From contig NC_079884.1 in the NCBI RefSeq assembly GCF_029227915.1, forward strand, positions 30,692,001 to 30,756,000: 64,000 nt of DNA, read 5' to 3'. The notes under the pieces were generated by a model. It saw nothing but the letters and a program-made list of their open reading frames with translations, did not search any database and was not told where the DNA came from. The position numbers were made by a program, and so were the translations under genes. This document shows positions 12,098 through 25,020 of this stretch, one piece after another (position 1 is the stretch's first letter; every line of letters begins with the position of its first letter). This DNA is from Hydractinia symbiolongicarpus (Eukaryota; Cnidaria; Hydrozoa; Anthoathecata; Hydractiniidae).

Positions 12098-14837
12098 AGA
12101 ACCCTGTGAATAAACTCATTTCCAAAACGATTTTTTAAATTATCTTTTCACCACTAAAACGCATGTGACTTGTAGTTTTCAAAAATGTTTTCATTTTTGA
12201 TGAGACGCTGAATAAAAGAAGTTTAATCGCCGGCTAACGAAAACCTGCGATTTCCCGTAAATCCCGGACTCGGCCGGTATAGTCAAAAGTATACAAAGAA
12301 AGTACCCAGGGAGTAAACTCATTTCCCAAACGATTTTTTAAATTATCTTTACACCACTAAAACGCATGAGACTTGTAGTTTTTTAAAATGTTTTCATTTT
12401 TGATGAGACGCTGAATAAAAGAAGTTTAATCGACGGTAAACGAAAACTTGCCATTTCCCGTAAACCCCGGACTCGGCCTGTATAGTCAAAAGTATACAAA
12501 GAAAGTACCCAGGGAGTAAACTCATTTCCCGAACGATTTTTTAAATTATTATTTCACCACTAAAACCCATGAGACTTGTAGTTTTTAAAAATGTTTTCAT
12601 TTTTGATGAGACGCTGAATAAAAGAATTTTAATCGCCGGCTAACGAAAACCTGCGATTTCCCGTAAATCCCGGACTCGGCCCGTATAGTCAAAAGTATAC
12701 AAAGAAAGTACCCAGGGATTAAACTCATTTCCCAAACGATTTTTTAAATTATCTTTACACCACTAAAACGCATGAGACTTGTAGTTTTTAAAAATGTTTT
12801 CATTTTTAATGAGACGCTGAATAAAAGAAGTTTAATCGACGGCAAACGAAAACCCGCCATTTCCCGTAAACCGCGGACTCGGCCCGTATAGTCAAAAGTA
12901 TACAAGGAAAGAACCCTGTGAGTAAACTCATTTCCCGAACGATTTTTTAAATTATTATTTCACCACTAAAACCCATGAGACTTGTAGTTTTTAAAAATGT
13001 TTTCATTTTTGATGAGACGCTGAATAAAGGAAGTTTAATCGCCGGTAAACGAAAACCCGCGATTTCCCGTAAATCCCGGACTCAGCCCGTATAGTCAAAA
13101 GTATACAAAGAAAGTACCCAGGGAGTAAACTCATTTCCCAAACGATTTTTTAAATTATCTTTACACCACTAAAACGCATGAGACTTGTAGTTTTTAAAAA
13201 TGTTTACATTTTTGATGAGACGCTGAATAAAAGAAGTTTAATCGACGGCAAACGAAAACTTGCCATTTCCCGTAAACCCCGGACTCGGCCCGTATAGTCA
13301 AAAGTATACAAAGAAAGTACCCAGGGAGTAAACTCATTTCCCGAACGATTTTTTAAATTATTATTTCACCACTAAAACCCATGAGACTTGTAGTTTTTAA
13401 AAATGTTTTCATTTTTGATGAGACGCTGAATGAGTGTGGTTTAATCGCCGGCAAACGAAAACCCGCGATTTTCCATAAATCCTAGGCTTGGCCCGTATAG
13501 TCGAATGTATACAAAGAAAGTACCCTTTGAGTAAACTCATTTCCAAAACGATTTTTTAAATTATCTTTTCACCACTAAAACGCATGAGACTTGTAGTTTT
13601 CAAAAATGTTTTCATTTTTGATGAGACGCTGAATAAAAGAAGTTTAATCGCCGGCTAACGAAAACCTGCGATTTCCCATAAATCCCGGACTCGGCCCGTA
13701 TAGTCAAAAGTATACAAAGAAAGTACCCAGGGAGTAAACTCATTTACCAAACGATTTTTTAAATTATCCTTACACCACTAAAACGCATGAGACTTGTAGT
13801 TTTTAAAAATGTTTTCATTTTTGATGAGACGCTGAATAAAAGAAGTTTAATCAACGGCAAACGAAAACCTGCCATTTCCCGTAAATCCCGGACTCAGCCC
13901 GTATAGTCAAAAGTATACAAAGAAAGTACCCAGGGAGTAAACTCATTTCCCGAACGATTTTTTAAATTATTATTTCACCACTAAAACCCATGAGACTTGT
14001 AGTTTTTAAAAATGTTTTCATTTTTGATGAGACGCTGAATAAAGGAAGTTTAATCGCCGGTAAACAAAAACCCGCGATTTCCCGTAAATCCCGGACTCTG
14101 CCCGTATAGTCAAAAGTATACACAGAAAGTACCCAGGGAGTAAACTCATTTCCCGAACGATTTTTTAAATTATTTTTTCACCACTAAAACGTATGAGACT
14201 TGTAGTTTTCAGAAATGTTTTCATTTTTGATGAGACGCTTAATGAGTGTGGTTTAATCGCCGGCAAACGAAAACCCGCGATTTTCAATAAATCCCAGGCT
14301 TGGCCCGTATAGTCGAATGTATACAAAGAAATTACCCTGTGAGTAAACTCATTTCCAAAACGATTTTTTAAATTATTTTTTCTGCACTAAAACGCATGAG
14401 ACTTGTAGTTTTCAAAAATGTTTTCATTTTTGATGAGACGCTAAATGAAAGGGGTTTAATCGCCGGCAAACAAAAACCCGCGATTTCCCGTAAATCCCGG
14501 ACTCGGCCCATATAGTCAAAAGTATACAAAGAAAGTACCCAGGGAGTAAACTCTTTTTCCGAACGATTTTTAAAATTATTTTTTCACCACTAAAACGCGT
14601 GAGATTTGTAGTTTTCGGAAATGTTTTCATTTTTGATGAGACGCTTAATGAGTGTGGTTTAATCGCCGGCAAACGAAAACCCGCGATTTTCCGTAAATCC
14701 CAGGCTTGGCCCGTATAGTCGAATGTATACAAAGAAAGTACCCTGTGAGTAAACTCATTTCCAAAACGATTTTTTAAATTATTTTTTCTCCACTAAAACG
14801 CATGAGACTTGTAGTTTTCAAAAATGTTTTCATTTTT
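12098..14837. repeat. Satellite stretch of mixed monomers, dimer-like spacing
   Basis: About 13 monomers. A variant with CGGCTAACGAAAACCTGCG recurs, for example at 12231 and 12637, a spacing of 406 bp or two monomers. The variant CTTTACACCAC is frequent here. No larger unit is clear internally, but part of 13.7-14.6 kb recurs at about 18.2-19.1 kb (shift about 4,490 bp). Confidence 0.7.
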
Positions 14838-16690
14838 GATGAGACGCTAAATGAAAGGGGTTTAATCGCCGGCAAACGAAAACCCGCGATTTCCCGTAAA
14901 TCCCGGACTCGGCCCATATAGTCAAAAGTATACAAAGAAAGTACCCAGGGAGTAAACTCATTTCCCGAACGATTTTTTAAATTATTATTTCACCACTAAA
15001 ACCCATGAGACTTGTAGTTTTTAAAAATGTTTTCATTTTTGATGAGACGCTGAATGAGTGTGGTTTAATCGCCGGCAAACGAAAACCCGCGATTTTCCAT
15101 AAATCCCAGGCTTGGCCCGTATAGTCGAATGTATACAAAGAAAGTACCCTTTGAGTAAACTCATTTCCAAAACGATTTTTTAAATTATCTTTTCACCACT
15201 AAAACGCATGAGACTTGTAGTTTTTAAAAATGTTTTCATTTTTGATGAGACGCTGAATAAAAGAAGTTCAATCGACGGCAAACGAAAACCCGCCATTTCC
15301 CGTAAACCGCGGACTCGGCCCGTATAGTCAAAAGTATACAAGGAAAGAACCCTGTGAGTAAACTCATTTCCAAAACGATTTTTTAAATTAATTTTTCACC
15401 ACTAAAACGCATGAGACTTGTAGTTTTCAAAAATGTTTTCATTTTTGATGAGACGCTGAATAAAAGAAGTTTAATCGCCGGCTAACGAAAACCTGCGATT
15501 TCCCGTAAATCCCGGACTCGGCCCGTATAGTCAAAAGTATACAAAGAAAGTACCCAGGGAGTAAACTCATTTCCCAAACGATTTTTTAAATTATCTTTAC
15601 ACCACTAAAACGCATGAGACTTGTAGTTTTTAAAAATGTTTTCATTTTTGATGAGACGCTGAATAAAAGAAGTTTAATTGCCGGCAAACGAAAACCCGCC
15701 ATTTCCCGTAAACCCCGGACTCGGCCCGTATAGTCAAAAGTATACAAAGAAAGTACCCAGGGAGTAAACTCATTTCCCGAACGATTTTTTATATTATTTT
15801 TTTACCACTAAACGCATGAGGCTTGTAGTTTTCAAAAATGTTTTCATTTTTGATGAGACGCTTAATAAAAGAAGTTTAATCGACGGCAAACGAAAACTTG
15901 CCATTTCCCGTAAACCCCGGACTCGGCCCGTATAGTCAAAAGTATACAAAGAAAGTACCCAGGGAGTAAACTCATTTCCCGAACGATTTTTTAAATTATT
16001 ATTTCACAACTAAAACCCATGAGACTTGTAGTTTTTAAAAATGTTTTCATTTTTGATGAGACGCTGAATGAGTGTGGTTTAATCGCCGGCAAACGAAAAC
16101 CCGCGATTTTCCATAAATCCCAGGCTTGGCCCGTATAGTCGAATGTATACAAAGAAAGTACCCTTTGAGTAAACTCATTTCCAAAACGATTTTTTAAATT
16201 ATCTTTTCACCACTAAAACGCATGAGACTTGTAGTTTTCAAAAATGTTTTCATTTTTGATGAGACGCTGAATAAAAGAAGTTTAATCGCCGGCTAACGAA
16301 AACCTGCGATTTCCCATAAATCCCGGACTCGGCCCGTATAGTCAAAAGTATACAAAGAAAGTACCCAGGGAGTAAACTCATTTCCCAAACGATTTTTTAA
16401 ATTATTTTTTCTCCACTAAAACGCATGAGACTTGTAGTTTTCAAAAATGTTTTCATTTTTGATGAGACGCTAAATGAAAGGGGTTTAATCGCCGGCAAAC
16501 AAAAACCCGCGATTTCCCGTAAATCCCGGACTCGGCCCATATAGTCAAAAGTATACAAAGAAAGTACCCAGGGAGTAAACTCTTTTTCCGAACGATTTTT
16601 AAAATTATTTTTTCACCACTAAAACGCGTGAGATTTGTAGTTTTCGGAAATGTTTTCATTTTTGATGAGACGCTTAATGAGTGTGGTTTT
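14838..16690. repeat. 1,853-bp tandem duplication, copy 1 (9 monomers plus 26 bp)
   Basis: GATGAGACGCTAAATG at 14838 is matched by the same sequence at 16691, and the two stretches then stay aligned for about 1.55 kb at a constant shift of 1,853 bp. Shared private variants include TATATTATTTTTTTACCACTAAACGCATGAGGC (15790 and 17643) and CACAACTAAAACCC (16006 and 17859). The shift is not a whole number of monomers, so the duplication was out of register. Confidence 0.85.
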
Positions 16691-16767
16691 GATGAGACGC
16701 TAAATGAAAGGGGTTTAATCGCCGGCAAACGAAAACCCGCGATTTCCCGTAAATCCCGGACTCGGCC
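16538..16767. repeat. 230-bp chimeric monomer at duplication junction
   Basis: The distance between the CCATATAG sites at 16538 and 16768 is 230 bp instead of 203. At 16690 the sequence jumps from TTAATGAGTGTGGTTT back to TTGATGAGACGCTAAATG, so about 27 bp of the GATGAGACGCT region is present twice. The two parent sequences share only a run of T at the join, which suggests a microhomology-type junction. Confidence 0.9.
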
Positions 16768-18245
16768 CATATAGTCAAAAGTATACAAAGAAAGTACCCA
16801 GGGAGTAAACTCATTTCCCGAACGATTTTTTAAATTATTATTTCACCACTAAAACCCATGAGACTTGTAGTTTTTAAAAATGTTTTCATTTTTGATGAGA
16901 CGCTGAATGAGTGTGGTTTAATCGCCGGCAAACGAAAACCCGCGATTTTCCATAAATCCCAGGCTTGGCCCGTATAGTCGAATGTATACAAAGAAAGTAC
17001 CCTTTGAGTAAACTCATTTCCAAAACGATTTTTTAAATTATCTTTTCACCACTAAAACGCATGAGACTTGTAGTTTTTAAAAATGTTTTCATTTTTGATG
17101 AGACGCTGAATAAAAGAAGTTCAATCGACGGCAAACGAAAACCCGCCATTTCCCGTAAACCGCGGACTCGGCCCGTATAGTCAAAAGTATACAAGGAAAG
17201 AACCCTGTGAGTAAACTCATTTCCAAAACGATTTTTTAAATTAATTTTTCACCACTAAAACGCATGAGACTTGTAGTTTTCAAAAATGTTTTCATTTTTG
17301 ATGAGACGCTGAATAAAAGAAGTTTAATCGCCGGCTAACGAAAACCTGCGATTTCCCGTAAATCCCGGACTCGGCCCGTATAGTCAAAAGTATACAAAGA
17401 AAGTACCCAGGGAGTAAACTCATTTCCCAAACGATTTTTTAAATTATCTTTACACCACTAAAACGCATGAGACTTGTAGTTTTTAAAAATGTTTTCATTT
17501 TTGATGAGACGCTGAATAAAAGAAGTTTAATTGCCGGCAAACGAAAACCCGCCATTTCCCGTAAACCCCGGACTCGGCCCGTATAGTCAAAAGTATACAA
17601 AGAAAGTACCCAGGGAGTAAACTCATTTCCCGAACGATTTTTTATATTATTTTTTTACCACTAAACGCATGAGGCTTGTAGTTTTCAAAAATGTTTTCAT
17701 TTTTGATGAGACGCTTAATAAAAGAAGTTTAATCGACGGCAAACGAAAACTTGCCATTTCCCGTAAACCCCGGACTCGGCCCGTATAGTCAAAAGTATAC
17801 AAAGAAAGTACCCAGGGAGTAAACTCATTTCCCGAACGATTTTTTAAATTATTATTTCACAACTAAAACCCATGAGACTTGTAGTTTTTAAAAATGTTTT
17901 CATTTTTGATGAGACGCTGAATGAGTGTGGTTTAATCGCCGGCAAACGAAAACCCGCGATTTTCCATAAATCCCAGGCTTGGCCCGTATAGTCGAATGTA
18001 TACAAAGAAAGTACCCTTTGAGTAAACTCATTTCCAAAACGATTTTTTAAATTATCTTTTCACCACTAAAACGCATGAGACTTGTAGTTTTCAAAAATGT
18101 TTTCATTTTTGATGAGACGCTGAATAAAAGAAGTTTAATCGCCGGCTAACGAAAACCTGCGATTTCCCATAAATCCCGGACTCGGCCCGTATAGTCAAAA
18201 GTATACAAAGAAAGTACCCAGGGAGTAAACTCATTTCCCAAACGA
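16691..18245. repeat. 1,853-bp tandem duplication, copy 2 (partial)
   Basis: Aligned with 14838-16392. The match ends at about 18245, where this copy reads AACGATTTTTAAATTATCTTTACACC and copy 1 reads GATTTTTTAAATTATTTTTTCTCC. Downstream sequence instead resembles 13.7-14.4 kb. Confidence 0.82.
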
Positions 18246-18776
18246 TTTTTAAATTATCTTTACACCACTAAAACGCATGAGACTTGTAGTTTTTAAAAAT
18301 GTTTTCATTTTTGATGAGACGCTGAATAAAAGAAGTTTAATCGACGGCAAACGAAAACCTGCCATTTCCCGTAAATCCCGGACTCAGCCCGTATAGTCAA
18401 AAGTATACAAAGAAAGTACCCAGGGAGTAAACTCATTTCCCGAACGATTTTTTAAATTATTATTTCACCACTAAAACTCATGAGACTTGTAGTTTTTAAA
18501 AATGTTTTCATTTTTGATGAGACGCTGAATAAAGGAAGTTTAATCGCCGGTAAACAAAAACCCGCGATTTCCCGTAAATCCCGGACTCAGCCCGTATAGT
18601 CAAAAGTATACAAAGAAAGTACCCAGGGAGTAAACTCATTTCCCGAACGATTTTTTAAATTATTTTTTCACCACTAAAACGTATGAGACTTGTAGTTTTC
18701 AGAAATGTTTTCATTTTTGATGAGACGCTTAATGAGTGTGGTTTAATCGCCGGCAAACGAAAACCCGCGATTTTCA
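18246..18776. repeat. Linking satellite monomers
   Basis: Two to three monomers resembling those at 13.75-14.29 kb, including a TTTTCAATAAATCCC variant at about 18772. They lead into the 3-mer block and hold nothing but satellite. Confidence 0.7.
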
Positions 18777-20280
18777 ATAAATCCCAGGCTTGGCCCGTAT
18801 AGTCGAATGTATACAAAGAAAGTACCCTGTGAGTAAACTCATTTCCAAAACGATTTTTTAAATTATTTTTTCTCCACTAAAACGCATGAGACTTGTAGTT
18901 TTCAAAAATGTTTTCATTTTTGATGAGACGCTAAATAAAAGGGGTTTAATCGCCGGCAAACAAAAACCCGCGATTTCCCGTAAATCCCGGACTCGGCCCA
19001 TATAGTCAAAAGTATACAAAGAAAGTACCCAGGGAGTAAACTCATTTCCCGAACGATTTTTAAAATTATTTTTTCACCACTAAAACGTATGAGACTTGTA
19101 GTTTTTAAAAATGTTTTCATTTTTGATGAGACACTGAATGAAAGGGGTTTAATCGCCGGCAAACGAAAACCCGCAATTTTGCCGTAAATCCCAGGCTTGG
19201 CCCGTATAGTCGAATGTATACAAAGAAAGTACCCAGGGAGTTATCTCATTTCCCGAACGATTTTTTTAATTATTTTTTCACCACTAAAACGCGTGAGATT
19301 TGTAGTTTTTGGAAATGTTTTCATTTTTGATGAGACGCTTAATGAGTGTGGTTTAATCGCCGGCAAACGAAAACCCGCGATTTTCCGTAAATCCCAGGCT
19401 TGGCCCGTATAGTCGAATGTATACAAAGAAAGTACCCTGTGAGTAAACTCATTTCCAAAACGATTTTTTAAATTATTTTTTCTCCACTAAAACGCATGAG
19501 ACTTGTAGTTTTCAAAAATGTTTTCATTTTTGATGAGACGCTAAATGAAAGGGGTTTAATCGCCGGCAAACGAAAACCCGCGATTTCCCGTAAATCCCGG
19601 ACTCGGCCCATATAGTCAAAAGTATACAAAGAAAGTACCCAGGGAGTAAACTCATTTCCCGAACGATTTTTAAAATTATTTTTTCACCACTAAAACGTAT
19701 GAGACTTGTAGTTTTTAAAAATGTTTTCATTTTTGATGAGACACTGAATGAAAGGGGTTTAATCGCCGGCAAACGAAAACCCGCAATTTTGCCGTAAATC
19801 TCAGGCTTGGCCCGTATAGTCGAATGTATACAAAGAAAGTACCCAGGGAGTTATCTCATTTCCCGAACGATTTTTTTAATTATTTTTTCACCACTAAAAC
19901 GCGTGAGATTTGTAGTTTTTGGAAATGTTTTCATTTTTGATGAGACGCTTAATGAGTGTGGTTTAATCGCCGGCAAACGAAAACCCGCGATTTTCCGTAA
20001 ATCCCAGGCTTGGCCCGTATAGTCGAATGTATACAAAGAAAGTACCCTGTGAGTAAACTCATTTCCAAAACGATTTTTTAAATTATTTTTTCTCCACTAA
20101 AACGCATGAGACTTGTAGTTTTCAAAAATGTTTTCATTTTTGATGAGACGCTAAATGAAAGGGGTTTAATTGCCGGCAAACGAAAACCCGCGATTTCCCG
20201 TAAATCCCGGACTCGGCCCATATAGTCAAAAGTATACAAAGAAAGTACCCAGGGAGTAAACTCATTTCCCGAACGATTTT
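18777..20280. repeat. 3-monomer higher-order repeat, 610 bp, about 2.5 copies
   Basis: Copies at about 18777-19386, 19387-19996 and a partial one from 19997. The 610-bp period is three monomers plus one base, the extra base lying in a CCCGCAATTTTGCCGTAAATC variant seen at about 19172 and 19782. The third copy diverges after about 20280. The units differ by only a few bases by eye. Confidence 0.85.
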
Positions 20281-21035
20281 TAAAATTATTATTTCACCAC
20301 TAAAACGTATGAGACTTGTAGTTTTCAAAAATGTTTTCATTTCTGATGAGACGCTTAATGAAAGGGGTTTAATCGCCGGCAAACGAAAACCCGCGATTTC
20401 CCGTAAATCCAAGGCTTGGCCCGTATAGTCGAATGTATACAAAGAAAGTACCCAGGAAGTAAACTCATTTCCCGAACGATTTTTAGAATTATTTTGTCAC
20501 CACTAAAACGCATGAGACTTGTAGTTTTCAGAAATGTGTTCATTTTTGATGAGACGCTTAATGAATGTGGTTTAATCGCCGGCAAACGAAAACCCGCGAT
20601 TTTCCGTAAATCCTGGGCTTGGCCCGTATAGTCGAATGTATACAAAGAAAGTACCCTTTGAGTAAACTCATTTCCAAAACGATTTTTTAAATTATCTAAT
20701 CACCATTAAAACGCATGAGACTTGTAGTTTTTAAAAATGTTTTCATTTTTGATGAGACGCTGAATAAAAGAAGTTTAATCGACGGCAAACGAAAACCCGC
20801 CATTTCCCGTAAACCCCGGACTCGGCCCGTATAGTCAAAGTATACAAAGAAAGTACCCAGGGAGTAAACTCATTTCCCGAACGATTTTTTGAATTATTAT
20901 TTCACCACTAAAGCCCATGAGACTTGTAGTTTTTAAAAATGTTTTCATTTTTGATGAGACGCTGAATAAAGGAAGTTTAATCGCCGGTAAACGAAAACCC
21001 GCGATTTCCCGTAAATCCCGGACTCAGCCCGTATA
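20281..21035. repeat. Linking satellite monomers between 3-mer blocks
   Basis: About four monomers. Sequence at 20355-20645 recurs at 22789-23079 (shift 2,434 bp), sharing a TGTGTTCATTTTTG variant. A one-base deletion (GTCAAAGTATAC) is seen at about 20834. Confidence 0.7.
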
Positions 21036-22862
21036 GTCAAAAGTATACAAAGAAAGTACCCAGGGAGTAAACTCATTTCCCGAACGATTTTTTAAATTAT
21101 TTTTTCACCACTAAAACGTATGAGACTTGTAGTTTTCAGAAATGTTTTTATTTTTGATGAGACGCTTAATGAGTGTGGTTTAATCGCCGGCAAACGAAAA
21201 CCCGCGATTTTCAATAAATCCCAGGCTTGGCCCGTATAGTCGAATGTATACAAAGAAAGTACCCTGTGAGTAAACTCATTTCCAAAACGATTTTTTAAAT
21301 TATTTTTTCTCCACTAAAACGCATGAGACTTGTAGTTTTCAAAAATGTTTTCATTTTTGATGAGACGCTAAATGAAAGGGGTTTAATCGCCGGCAAACAA
21401 AAACCCACGATTTCCCGTAAATCCCGGACTCGGCCCATATAGTGAAAAGTATAAAAAGAAAGTACCCAGGGAGTAAACTCATTTCCCGAACGATTTTTAA
21501 AATTATTTTTTCACCACTAAAACGTATGAGACTTGTAGTTTTCAAAAATGTTTTCATTTTTGATGAGACGCTTAATGAAAGGGGTTTAATCGCCGGCAAA
21601 CGAAAACCCGCGATTTCCCGTATATCCCGGACTCGGCCCATATAGTCAAAAGTATACAAAGAAAGTACCCAGGGAGTAAACTCATTTCCCGAACGATTTT
21701 TTAAATTATTTTTTCACCACTAAAACGTATGAGACTTGTAGTTTTCAGAAATGTTTTCATTTTTGATGAGACGCTTAATGAGTGTGGTTTAATCGCCGGC
21801 AAACGAAAACCCGCGATTTTCAATAAATCCCAGGCTTGGCCCGTATAGTCGAATGTATACAAAGAAAGTACCCTGTGAGTAAACTCATTTCCAAAACGAT
21901 TTTTTAAATTATTTTTTTTCCACTAAAACGCATGAGACTTGTAGTTTTCAAAAATGTTTTCATTTTTGATGAGACGCTAAATGAAAGGGGTTTAATCGCC
22001 GGCAAACAAAAACCCGCGATTTCCCGTAAATCCCGGACTCGGCCCATATAGTCAAAAGTATAAAAAGAAAGTACCCAGGGAGTAAACTCATTTCCCGAAC
22101 GATTTTTAAAATTATTTTTTCACCACTAAAACGTATGAGACTTGTAGTTTTCAAAAATGTTTTCATTTTTGATGAGACGCTTAATGAAAGGGGTTTAATC
22201 GCCGGCAAACGAAAACCCGCAATTTCCCGTAAATCCCAGGCTTGGCCCGTATAGTCGAATGTATACAAAGAAAGTACCCAGGGAGTTATCTCATTTCCCG
22301 AACGATTTTTTAAATTATTTTTTCACCACTAAAACGCGTGAGATTTGTAGTTTTCGGAAATGTTTTCATTTTTGATGAGACGCTTAATGAGTGTGGTTTA
22401 ATCGCCGGCAAACGAAAACCCGCGATTTCCGTAAATCCCAGGCTTGGCCCGTATAGTCGAATGTATACAAAGAAAGTACCCTTTGAGTAAACTCATTTCC
22501 AAAACGATTTTTTAAATTATTTTTTCTCCACTAAAACGCATGAGACTTGTAGTTTTCAAAAATGTTTTCATTTTTGATGAGACGCTAAATGAAAGGGGTT
22601 TCATCGGCGGCAAACGAAAACCCGCGATTTCCCGTAAATCCCGGACTCGGCCCATATAGTCAAAAGTATACAAAGAAATTACCCAGGGAGTAAACTCATT
22701 TCCCGAACGATTTTTAAAATTATTTTTTCACCACTAAAACGTGTGAGACTTGTAGTTTTTAAAAATGTTTTCATTTCTGATGAGACGCTTAATGAAAGGG
22801 GTTTAATCGCCGGCAAACGAAAACCCGCGATTTCCCGTAAATCCCAGGCTTGGCCCGTATAG
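21036..22862. repeat. 3-monomer higher-order repeat, 609 bp, about 3 copies
   Basis: Copies at about 21036-21644, 21645-22253 and a more diverged third to about 22862. Private shared variants are GTATAAAAAGAAAG (21450 and 22059) and TTTTCAATAAATCCC (21210 and 21819). The third copy has a GGGTTTCATCGGCGGC variant at about 22597 and a one-base-shorter CGATTTCCGTAAATC at about 22423. Confidence 0.78.
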
Positions 22863-24883
22863 TCGAATGTATACAAAGAAAGTGCCCAGGAAGTAAACTC
22901 ATTTCCCGAACGATTTTTAGAATTATTTTGTCACCACTAAAACGCATGAGACTTGTAGTTTTCAGAAATGTGTTCATTTTTGATGAGACGCTTAATGAAT
23001 GTGGTTTAATCGCCTGCAAACGAAAACCCGCGATTTTCCGTAAATCCTGGGCTTGGCCCGTATAGTCGAATGTATACAAAGAAAGTACCCTTTGAGTAAA
23101 CTCATTTCCAAAACGATTTTTTAAATTATCTTTTCACCACTAAAACGCATGAGACTTGTAGTTTTTAAAAATGTTTTCATTTTTGATGAGACGCTGAATA
23201 AAAGAAGTTTAATCGATGGCAAACGAGAACCCGCCATTTCCCGTAAACCCCGGACTCGGTCCGTATAGTCAAAAGTATACAAAGAAAGTACCCAGGGAGT
23301 AAACTCATTTCCCGAACGATTTTTTGAATTATTATTTCGCCACTAAAGCCCATGAGACTTGTAGTTTTTAAAAATGTTTTCATTATTGATGAAACGCTTA
23401 ATGAAAGTGGTTTAATCGCCGGCAAACAAAAACCCGCGATTTACCGTAAATCCCGGACTCAGCCCGTATAGTCAAAAGTATACAAAGAAAGTACCCAGGG
23501 AGTTATCTCATTTCCCGAACGATTTTTTAAATTATCTTTTCACCACTAAAACGCATGAGACTTGTAGTTTTCAAAAATGTTTTCATTTTTGATGAGACGC
23601 TGAATAAAAGAAGTTTAATCGCCGGCTAACCAAAACCTGCGATTTCCCGTAAATCCCGGACTCGGCCCGTATAGTCAAAAGTATACAAAGAAAGTACCCA
23701 GGGAGTAAACTCATTTCCCAAACGATTTTTTAAATTATCTTTACACCACTAAAACGCATGAGACTTGTAGTTTTTAAAAATGTTTTCATTTTTGATGAGA
23801 CGCTGAATAAAAGAAGTTTAATCGACGGCAAACGAAAACCCGCCATTTCCCGTAAACCCCGGACTCGGCCCGTATAGTCAAAAGTATACAAAGAAAGTAC
23901 CCAGGGAGTAAACTCATTTCCCGAACGATTTTTTAAATTATTATTTCACCACTAAAACCCATGAGACTTGTAGTTTTTAAAAATGTTTTCATTTTTGATG
24001 AGACGCTGAATGAGTGTGGTTTAATCGCCGGCAAACGAAAACCCGCGATTTTCCGTAAATCCCAGGCTTGGCCCGTATAGTCGAATGTATACAAAGAAAG
24101 TACCCTTTGAGTAAACTCATTTCCAAAACGATTTTTTAAATTATCTTTTCACCACTAAAACGCATGAGTCTTGTAGTTTTTAAAAATGTTTTCATTTTTG
24201 ATGAGACGCTGAATAAAAGAAGTTTAATCGACGGCAAACGAAAACCCGCCATTTCCCGTAAACCGCGGACTCGGCCCGTATAGTCAAAAGTATACAAAGA
24301 AAGTACCCAGGGAGTAAACTCATTTCCCGAGCGATTTTTCAAATTATTATTTCACCACTAAAGCCCATGAGACTTGTAGTTTTAAAAATGTTTTCATTTT
24401 TGATGAGACGCTGAATAAAGGAAGTTTAATCGCCGACAAACAAAAACCCGCGATTTACCGTAAATCCCGGGCTTGGCCCGTATAGTCGAATGTATACAGA
24501 GAAAGAACCCTGTGAGTAAACTCATTTCCAAAACGATTTTTTAAATTATCTTTTCACCACTAAAACGCATGAGACTTGTAGTTTTCAAAAATGTTTTCAT
24601 TTTTGATGAGACGCTGAATAAAAGAAGTTTAATCGCCGGCTAACGAAAACCTGCGATTTCCCGTAAATTCCGGACTCGGCCCGTATAGTCAAAAGTATAC
24701 AAAGAAAGTACCCAGGGAGTAAACTCATTTCCCAAACGATTTTTTAAATTATCTTTACACCACTAAAACGCATGAGACTTGTAGTTTTTAAAAATGTTTT
24801 CATTTTTGATGAGACGCTGAATAAAATAAGTTTAATCGACGGCAAACGAAAACCCGCCATTTCCCGTAAACCCCATACTCGGC

Positions 24884-25020
24884 CCGTATAGTCAAGAGTA
24901 TACAAAGAAAGTACCCAGGGAGTAAACTCATTTCCCGAACGATTTTTTAAATTATTATTTCACCACTAAAACCCATGAGACTTGTAGTTTTTAAAAATGT
25001 TTTCATTTTTGATGAGATGC
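24884..25020. repeat. Shortened monomer, 137 bp
   Basis: CCGTATAG at 24884 is followed by the next CCGTATAG at 25021, only 137 bp away. The monomer runs as far as TTTTTGATGAGATGC and then jumps directly to the start of the next one, losing about 66 bp that normally include GGCAAACGAAAACC and TTTCCCGTAAATCC. Confidence 0.92.

Noticed and set aside
19197-19412. Plus-strand 68-71-residue frames beginning MARIVECIQRKYPG
   Set aside because: Exact overlap with minus-strand frames in the same monomers. Both are chance open frames in a tandem repeat.
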